Of a stretch of 8,759 bases of DNA, positions 1 to 6,600 are shown in pieces. The number at the start of each line of letters is the position of its first letter. The stretch's first letter is position 1. Source of the DNA: Planctomycetota bacterium (GTDB lineage: Bacteria; Planctomycetota; Planctomycetia; Planctomycetales; Planctomycetaceae); assembly GCA_003669575.1 (NCBI GenBank), contig QWOR01000199.1, positions 1-8,759 on the forward strand, written 5' to 3'. Made by a program: the position numbers and the translations under genes. The notes beneath the pieces are model-generated. The model ran no database searches. It worked only from the letters and a program-made list of their open reading frames with translations, and was not told the DNA's origin.

Positions 1-63
1 CAGCATGGGGACAACACATTCCGACCAATGACACAGACAAGGAACCGGTCCGAGCGATGAGCC
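1..63. other. Window edge, no gene seen
   Basis: This stretch lies just downstream of the FlgI-like gene's stop codon. I see no coding region with a ribosome binding site, and no hairpin followed by a T run that would make an intrinsic terminator on the minus strand. A short imperfect GC-rich palindrome around 41-51 is too small to interpret. A minus-strand ATG at 4-6 could in principle open the next gene, but it has no Shine-Dalgarno sequence and only one further codon is visible. Confidence 0.5.
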
Positions 64-1908
64 TTACTTGACTCCAAAGCTGACACCGCCCATGGCCTCT
101 GCCTCCACATCGTCAGTGGCAGAACCGTCCTTCTTTTCGGGTTCAGGGGTTGGTTCCGTCTCGATCTCCATGCCACTTGGATCGAAGTCGAACAGGTTGG
201 GCAGCATTCCCGAACTGCCCACCATCTCCGTGGCCGGCCCTTCGGCATCCTCTGGTCGCTGGAAGACACGTCCACCCTGTGGAATCTGGTCAAAGGCCAG
301 CATGCCATCGAGGTTACGTTGCTTCTGGGCCTGTTCGAGCATCTCGACGATGGCGGGATACTCCACACCGAGCTCCGAAGCCGCCTGGATAACATCAGTC
401 ACTCTCATACTGGAGTAGAGTTCGCGGGTCGGCTGGCCAGGAGCAATCATCAGGAGCTTGATCTTGTCACCATTCTCCGGGCACTGGATCAGGACATCAT
501 GCCCCGCCCGCATGAAGAGAGGTGCCGAGAATTTCTGATTGGTTCCAAAGAACACGACCTCAGCATTGCGACGGCGAGAGACGTGAATCACCGGTTCGCC
601 AGACGAATTGATCTGATGAACCGCAAAGCCGGTCTCGAGCTTTTTGGTCATGACTTCCGCGTCGCCCGGAGATGCAATCGACAGAGCCCGGAAGGCACCA
701 TAGCGGACTTCGATTTCCTTGTGATGCAGCAATTCGCGGAGAGCAATAATCGCGTCACCATCGGTTAACGTGGAGAGAGCTGCCAGTGCATAGGCCCGGA
801 AGGCTGGCTCCTTGTCGGCGACCTCTTTGAGTACGGCGACCCCCGAAGCGTCGTTCAGGTAGGCCAAGGCTTCGGCCGCACGGAAGCGGGCCTCCAGTTC
901 GTTCGCCTCCAGACCATCCTTGAGAATCGGGATCGACTCGTTGCCGATCGCTTCGAGTTCCAATGCTGCCTGTTCGCTTGAGTCACCTCGAACCAGCGCA
1001 CTGGCCAGTTCCTGCATCCGCAGCTGATGATCGACCGACGTTTCCGTGGCGAGCCGGATGTGGCGAATCACCTGCAGGTAGCGGTAGTAATTTTCGCGAT
1101 AGCGGTCAGCGACAATCAGTTCGATCGACTGATCTGTTTTGGCTTTGGCGAGAGGCTTCTTGATCCCGTGGTCATAGCCAGCGAAACGCATCCCGATTCG
1201 ATCGGCGACCCGGATCGTCATCTTGGCGCCTTTGTAATCTTCCCGCAGCCGGATCCCCAGATCGCGGTTCATTCCGGTGTACTTGCCACCATTCGGGATA
1301 ATGCCGATGACCAGTCCCGACGGATCGTCGTCGCCGCCCCGAATCATGATGGGCCCGCTGCAGATCCCCATTTCGCGGCCTTCCTTCATCCCGCCCCCTT
1401 CGGCGAGGAATGTGTATTCGCGCAGGAAGCAGGGCATCAAGCGACCTCCCCGCAGACTCGTGGTCTGGCTTCCCTCTGCCAGCTTCACATGAATGTCCAG
1501 CGGATCGCCCTTACGAATCAGAGGGGGGATGTAGGCCGTTACAATGACCATGGCCGTATTGGGAGACCGCAACAGCGTTTCCGGGTCGGGTACCATTTCA
1601 CGGCGCATCTCCTCCAACAGAATCTTCCGTTGTGGCGATGCGGGTGGGTCTTCCCCGGTGTTATCCAGTCCCACGACCAGGCCGACCCCCTGAACCATTC
1701 GCACGGTATCTCCCCCGATGGAGATGTAGTCTCCAATCAGTTGGGAGTGTCCTTTTTCCCCTCGCAAAGCCTCGTTCACGCGGGACCTGCGACGGTTTTC
1801 CGGGTTGAGCTTCCCGGGCAGCTCGAAATCGAGATCGAGCGACTGACAGCCGGCACAAACCAGTACCGCGTACAGGACGCACATCATGAGCGAGCGATGA
1901 GATCGCAT
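64..1908 (-). CDS. FlgI-like (flagellar P-ring family) probable lipoprotein with inserted HEAT repeats
   Basis: 614 residues. ATG start chosen because AAGGA (1917-1921) lies 8 nt upstream and a signal peptide follows. Residues 1-21 look like a lipoprotein signal ending in VLVCAGC, with C21 as the candidate lipid-bearing cysteine; Cys at -3 is atypical, so this is not certain. FlgI features in order: QLIGDY at 56-61 and GVGLVVGLDNTGE at 74-86; VIVTAYIPPLIRKGDPLDI at about 121-139; SLRGGRLM at 151-158; IPNGG at 204-208; RVADRIGMRFAG at 233-244; and a C-terminal segment (about 500-540, VTDVIQAASELGV) resembling the end of FlgI. Residues 295-425 are instead helical HEAT-type repeats (EALAYLNDASGVAVLKEVA and similar), so the FlgI fold appears split by them. 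The tail from about 546 is acidic, Pro/Glu-rich and probably disordered. Canonical FlgI is a soluble periplasmic protein of roughly 350-370 residues that builds the flagellar P ring. No flagellar gene is nearby, so true P-ring duty is uncertain; a derived envelope ring or scaffold role is equally possible. Confidence 0.8.
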   Translation of the reverse strand: MRSHRSLMMCVLYAVLVCAGCQSLDLDFELPGKLNPENRRRSRVNEALRGEKGHSQLIGDYISIGGDTVRMVQGVGLVVGLDNTGEDPPASPQRKILLEEMRREMVPDPETLLRSPNTAMVIVTAYIPPLIRKGDPLDIHVKLAEGSQTTSLRGGRLMPCFLREYTFLAEGGGMKEGREMGICSGPIMIRGGDDDPSGLVIGIIPNGGKYTGMNRDLGIRLREDYKGAKMTIRVADRIGMRFAGYDHGIKKPLAKAKTDQSIELIVADRYRENYYRYLQVIRHIRLATETSVDHQLRMQELASALVRGDSSEQAALELEAIGNESIPILKDGLEANELEARFRAAEALAYLNDASGVAVLKEVADKEPAFRAYALAALSTLTDGDAIIALRELLHHKEIEVRYGAFRALSIASPGDAEVMTKKLETGFAVHQINSSGEPVIHVSRRRNAEVVFFGTNQKFSAPLFMRAGHDVLIQCPENGDKIKLLMIAPGQPTRELYSSMRVTDVIQAASELGVEYPAIVEMLEQAQKQRNLDGMLAFDQIPQGGRVFQRPEDAEGPATEMVGSSGMLPNLFDFDPSGMEIETEPTPEPEKKDGSATDDVEAEAMGGVSFGVK

Positions 1909-2019
1909 GTCGCCGATCCTTGGCTGAGAAGGGGAAAGTCAGCGCCCTGAGGCGAGGAGGGAGAGGTGCGGAAGGGGAGAGCGCAGAACTGCGAGGTACC
2001 TCCGCGAGAAGTCATGCAG

Positions 2020-2049
2020 AAAGTACGACGCCTATCGATCGACCGTCAA
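2020..2049 (-). promoter_or_regulatory. Possible sigma70-like promoter for the FlgI-like gene
   Basis: On the minus strand TTGACG (2044-2049) is followed after 18 nt by TACTTT (2020-2025). The -35 differs from consensus at one base, but the -10 matches at only three of six. If used, transcription would start near 2013 and give a leader of about 105 nt. The -35 lies in the loop of the perfect 8-bp inverted repeat at 2037-2060. The weak -10 makes this a tentative call. Confidence 0.25.
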
Positions 2050-2060
2050 TAGGGTCGATC
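2037..2060. repeat. Perfect 8-bp inverted repeat, operator-like
   Basis: The arms GATCGACC (2037-2044) and GGTCGATC (2053-2060) are exact reverse complements, separated by 8 nt. The spacer contains the best -35-like hexamer upstream of the FlgI-like gene. A dyad of 8+8+8 placed over a promoter element is the usual geometry of a site for a dimeric repressor or activator. It could also form a small hairpin in RNA, and CCTAT/ATAGG (2031-2035/2049-2053) offers a competing pairing. The binding role is inference. Confidence 0.4.
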
Positions 2061-2115
2061 AGAACCGCTCGTGTTCGGCATTGCCTGTTGCAGAATTGGC
2101 CGGACCCGGACAAAT

Positions 2116-2170
2116 GACGACCGGCATTTTCTGCCGGTGGATCGACATTCGGCCACAATCGCCGGTCGTC
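2116..2170 (-). repeat. 10-bp inverted repeat downstream of the DUF1501 gene, possible terminator hairpin
   Basis: GACGACCGGC (2116-2125) and GCCGGTCGTC (2161-2170) are exact reverse complements with a 35-nt loop. A third element inside the loop, GCCGGT (2133-2138), can instead pair with ACCGGC (2120-2125) around a 7-nt loop, so two mutually exclusive hairpins are possible. On the minus strand the structure starts 32 nt after the DUF1501 stop, where a transcript-ending or mRNA-protecting hairpin would sit. The base run after it is only ATTTG, so it is not a textbook intrinsic terminator. Confidence 0.4.
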
Positions 2171-2201
2171 CGCCCCGAACAAGCACCCGCGAGTTCAATG
2201 G

Positions 2202-3632
2202 TTATGCATCCAACAAATCGTTGACCACGACACCATGAACATCCGTCAGGCGGTGATCGCGGCCGCCGTAGCGGAACGTCAGTCGTTCATGGTTGAGCCC
2301 CAGCTGATGCAAGATTGTCGCATGCAGGTCATGCATGGTCAGCGGGTTCAATACGGCGTTCGCCCCGAACTCGTCGGTCTCGCCGTAAGCGATACCCCGC
2401 TTGAAACCCCCACCAGCAAGGAAGATGGAAAATCCACTGACGTGGTGGTCGCGACCGGTGTTCTCGCTAATCGCTCCCGTATGGGGAGTTCGCCCCATCT
2501 CTCCCGCCCAGACGACGATCGTCTCATCCAGCAGTCCGCGCTGATCAAGATCGGTGATCAAAGCAGCCACTGACTGCTCCGTCACGCGGGCATTCTTCTC
2601 GTGCAGGACCTTCAGCTGTCCATGCTGATCCCAGGGGGAGTTGTTTCCATCGAAGCTGGGGCAGGTGATCTCGACGAAGCGGACTCCGGCCTCGACGAGG
2701 CGGCGGGCACGGAGAGCCTGGCTGGCGTAATATCGCTGATGCTCATCGGAGGAGTCGATGCCGTAGAGCCGGTGAATATGTTCCGGCTCTTTGCTGATGT
2801 CAGCCACATCGGGGACCGTCATCTGCATGCGAAAGGCAGTCTCATAGTTCGCGATGGCTGACTCAATCGCCGAGGCATCGGATGTCGTCTGACCGAACTC
2901 TCGATCGACATCCGACAACAGGGCCAGCTTCTTCCGCTGGACATCGCGAGGATCGAGAGGAGCTATGTTGTCGACGGGTGATCCTTTGGCCCGCATAACG
3001 GTGGCCTGATGACTGGCGGGCAGGAACGAGCTGCCGAAGTTTTCGAGTCCGCCGTTCGGGACCCAGTCATTGTTGAGCAGGACGTACGCCGGAAGGTTGG
3101 CGTTCTCTGTCCCCAACCCATACGAAACCCATGCCCCCATGCTCGGGGCCAGTCCAATGCTGCGTCCCGTATGCATCAGCAGCGACGATTGACCATGCAG
3201 CGGAAGTTCGCCCACCATCGACCGCACGACGCACAGCTTGTCCGCCACCTCCGCGGTACGTGGGAAGAGATCACTCACCCACAGGCCGCTTTCGCCCCGC
3301 TGTTTGAACTCCCAGGGACAACCAAACCAGACCCGGCTGGCGTCCGACTGCGATTTCTTCGAGACCCAGCGCGAGCCGATTGCCTGTCCCTGATGCTTCT
3401 TGAGCATCGGCTTGTAGTCGAATGTGTCGACATGACTCGGGCCGCCATCCATGAAACAGAAAATCACACTGCGAGCCCGGGCCGGAAAGTGCGGTGCCAC
3501 GGTCGCCGAAGCGGTTGCTGTCATTCCCTGGAAGGCGAGCATCCCAAAGCCCGCGGAGGCCTGCTGCAGGAACCCCCGCCGGGTCTGGACCGGGCATACT
3601 GCGCCGGGGCAAGTGTGACGCCAATGTGTCAT
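2202..3632 (-). CDS. DUF1501 family protein, Tat-exported
   Basis: 476 residues. I chose the ATG at 3632 because GGAG (3642-3645) lies 9 nt upstream and because it puts a twin-arginine signal near the N-terminus: TRRGFLQ at residues 17-23, a hydrophobic stretch, then a likely cleavage after TASA near residue 43. An in-frame start at 3722 is possible but would overlap the upstream gene by 68 nt and add 30 residues unlike the family. DUF1501 proteins are remote members of the alkaline phosphatase/sulfatase superfamily. Visible family motifs are FMDGGPSHVDTF (60-71), WDQHG (334-338), GEMGRTP (377-383), GRDHH (393-397), MHDLHATIL (433-441) and RYGGRDHRLTDVHG (454-467). The Asp and His residues in these motifs are the likely metal ligands. 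Length and both ends fit a complete family member. The gene begins 22 nt after the DUF1549/DUF1553 gene, the usual order for this pair in planctomycetes. The reaction and substrate are not established. Confidence 0.9.
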   Translation of the reverse strand: MTHWRHTCPGAVCPVQTRRGFLQQASAGFGMLAFQGMTATASATVAPHFPARARSVIFCFMDGGPSHVDTFDYKPMLKKHQGQAIGSRWVSKKSQSDASRVWFGCPWEFKQRGESGLWVSDLFPRTAEVADKLCVVRSMVGELPLHGQSSLLMHTGRSIGLAPSMGAWVSYGLGTENANLPAYVLLNNDWVPNGGLENFGSSFLPASHQATVMRAKGSPVDNIAPLDPRDVQRKKLALLSDVDREFGQTTSDASAIESAIANYETAFRMQMTVPDVADISKEPEHIHRLYGIDSSDEHQRYYASQALRARRLVEAGVRFVEITCPSFDGNNSPWDQHGQLKVLHEKNARVTEQSVAALITDLDQRGLLDETIVVWAGEMGRTPHTGAISENTGRDHHVSGFSIFLAGGGFKRGIAYGETDEFGANAVLNPLTMHDLHATILHQLGLNHERLTFRYGGRDHRLTDVHGVVVNDLLDA

Positions 3633-3654
3633 GACACAGATCTCCGAGTGAAGA

Positions 3655-6600
3655 CTACCGGTAATAGAGGAATTCCTTCGTATTGAACAGCGTATGGGCC
3701 AGCTGGGCCCACGCAATCTCATCGTTCATCGGATCGGAGGACGAGGAGAGCTCCCGCAAGAGCGATGTCCAACGTTCGCGTTCCGAGTCGCTGGGCGGCC
3801 TTCCCAGAGCAGTCACGAACATTGCCTCGATTCGGTCCCCCGGCAAGCTGTGGGGGATCTTGATCAGCTGGCTGGCCCAATGGCGAGACAACTGGTCAAC
3901 GAGTGGATCGTTGAGCATGAGCAAGGCCTGCGTCGGCACACTGGTCACGTTGCGACGACCGCTGGGCAACTTCAGATCGGGGAGATCGAACGCGGTCAGA
4001 AACTTGGGCGGAGCCATGATCGACATCATCAGATAGAGCGAGCGTCGCCCATTCCCATCGACCGGTCCGGAGAAGAGTCGCTTCGAACCATCCTCGACGG
4101 TCCGAGGCGGCAGGATCGGACGGCCATACAGCGCCGGGTCGAGGCGTCCCGAGACGGACAGAAGTGCGTCGCGAAGCTGTTCGGCCTCCAGTCGGCGAGT
4201 CGGATAATGGTGCCGCAGGCGGTTGTACGGATCACGTTGATTGGCCTCGGAGTCGACCAGCCCCGATTCCCGGAATGTCCTCGACAGGACCAGTTGCCGC
4301 ACGAGAGTCTTGGTCGACCACCCCTGCCGCATGAAGTCGCGGGCCAGCCAGTCGAGCAGTTCCGGATGGGACGGGCGGTCTCCCAATCGCCCGAAGTCAT
4401 CGGGAGTCGCGACGAGCCCTGTGCCAAACACCCATTGCCAGACACGATTGACGTAGACGCGAGAGGTCAAGGGATGTTCGGGATGCAAGAGCGACTCGGC
4501 CAGTTCAAGACGACCACTGCCGGGACTCGACGTGATCGCCTCATTCGGACCAAACATCGACAACGACGCGGGCATGATGACATCCCCCATCGCGTCGACA
4601 TTGCCACGGACGTTGAAGAACAGACCCGTCTTTACGGCGGCCCGCTCGTCCATGCTGTTGACGGTGCGGGGAAACTCAATCGTCTGCTCAATACGGCGAT
4701 ACTCCTCGACCAGTGAGGCCAGCGGACTTCCGGGCGCAGACTGATTGGGAAGAAGTTTCTTTTTCAGAAGCCAATCGACGATCAGCTGATCTCCGGACTG
4801 CAACTGGCCATCACACCAGCGTCCGACGGCTCCTTTCATCCAGGCCGCCACGCGAGCGTTCACTTCGTCGGCCGACTTGGGTGCTGATCCAGCGAAGAGC
4901 GTGGCGTAGTGATCGAGGAGATCAAGCGGTGCCCCTCCGGTGTCGTGTGACACAATTCCCGTGATGCTTAGCCAGCTGCGTTTGTCGTACCCGAAATCAT
5001 TGTTCGGGAGCCCTGCAGCGAGGCCGGTTCGCGGAGGAAAGTTCGAGTTGAGGGACGAAGTCGCGAAATCGATTGTGACCCGCGTGACGCCATTCTTCAG
5101 CGGAAGGTCATCATAAGTTCGCCAGCCAGGCTCCACCTGCTTCAAGAATGCGACGCTTTCGTTTTGAATCGTGTTCTCATCGAGAATCAGCGACCCACCA
5201 TACTCGCCGCCCGCCAGTTTCAGGCTGACCTTGCTCCCGGGGACAGTGTGCTGTGGTGGCATCCGCAACACACCGGGCAACTTTGACGACAGTGCATGAG
5301 TGTGGATCCCGCTGGGCAACAACCGGGAGACGACTGCATCTCCCTCCAGAGCGACGAGGGGTGTTCCATCCTCAACCCAGCCCGACTCCATGCCTTCCCC
5401 CTCCATCACCCATCCCGGAGGCAATGTCGGTTGCGTGAAATCGGCCAGGACGGTGTAGGCCTTGTTGGCATCGATTCGGGCATTGCGATGAGTTTGCGAT
5501 TCCGTGGCCAGAGTGTTCCAGGTCGCCTCGATGTCGGTCCCGGCTTTCGCCAGTCGCGCGAGCGGGTAGTCCACATCCCCCAGTACTGGTTCCTGAGGTG
5601 TCGGCATCTGCGGTGCTGGCTGCCAGGCTGCAGGAGTGATCTCCACCCCTCGCCAGACCTTGGCCAGTTCATCGCGAATGGCAGTTCGCAATTCCTTGAG
5701 TCTGGTCATCGCAGCTGCGTTCTTCTGCGGGGCATCGGCGGGTCGACTCCCCCAGCGCGGCGTCATGAACATCGCTCCGAGAGCGTGGTAATCTTTCTGA
5801 GAGACCGCTTCGAGTTTATGGTTATGACAGCGGGCACAGGCGACCGTCGTCGCCAGGAAGACCTTGGAAAAGGCGTCGACCTTGTTGTTCACCATTTCCT
5901 GATGAACACCATTGAACTGCAGGCTGCTGCCGTGGCGATGCTCTCCCATATGGTAAAACATCGGCCCGATGATGCTCTCGTTAATCCCGAGTGCCTCATT
6001 GATGCGAGGCTCGGGCAACAGGTCTCCAGCGAGTTGTTCGCGGAGCAGAGTGTCAAAACCAACATCCTGATTGAAGGCTCGAATCAGGTAGTCGCGGTAC
6101 TCATGCGATCCCTTGGCCGGGTTGTCCCATTCATATCCGTAGGTATCCGTGTACCGAACCACGTCCATCCAGTGCCGGGCGAAGGCCTCGCCGTAGTGAG
6201 GAGACGCGAGTAAGTCCTCGACAAGCGTCTCGTAAGCAGTGTTCGAGTTGACCTGATACGCTGCGAGAAACTTTTCACGCTGGGCGACGGATGGAGGGAG
6301 TCCGGTCAGAACGAAGCTGAGCCGCCGCAGCAACACCTCTGGAGCAGCTGGAGGGGCAGGCGCCAGCCCCTGCTTGTCGAGTTCGGCCCGGATGAATCGA
6401 TCGACTGGAGACTGGTTCCATTCTGTGTCGACGATTTCAGGTGGCGAGACATTCGCCAGTGGCTTGAGGTTCCACCAGTCGAGACGCTGCTGGAACTCCT
6501 CCGCCCAGCCATCGGTCGCCAGCTTGATCGGAGTGACTTCTCCACGACGGGGGTCGATCGCGCCTTGTGCGATCCACTCCCGCAGTAGTGCGATCTCCTC

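Larger units (their letters stand above)
1909..2201. other. Intergenic region between the DUF1501 and FlgI-like genes
   Basis: 293 nt without a convincing gene on either strand. Read on the minus strand, it holds first a 10-bp inverted repeat just after the DUF1501 stop, then an 8-bp inverted repeat over a possible -35 element, then a pyrimidine-rich leader (1949-1983 is nearly all purine on the plus strand) and the ribosome binding site of the FlgI-like gene. This arrangement suggests that the FlgI-like gene has its own promoter and is not simply the third gene of the upstream operon. That is inference from layout. Confidence 0.6.

Noticed and set aside
1027..1950. A 307-residue open frame on the plus strand opposite the FlgI-like gene
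   Set aside because: It is antisense to a gene with clear family motifs, has no recognisable domain and no supporting ribosome binding site. Long antisense frames are expected where codon use is GC-biased.
3633..3722. N-terminal extension of the DUF1501 protein from an upstream in-frame start
   Set aside because: It would overlap the preceding gene by 68 nt and bury the twin-arginine signal, whereas the start at 3632 has GGAG at good spacing.
3694..4716. A 340-residue open frame on the plus strand opposite the DUF1553 part
   Set aside because: It is antisense to a strongly supported coding domain; its composition (rich in Arg, Gln, His, Pro) is typical of a mirror frame and it matches no family I know.
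5296..6213. A 305-residue open frame on the plus strand opposite the DUF1549 part
   Set aside because: Same reasoning: it lies fully across the CARCH-containing domain on the other strand and shows no motif of its own.
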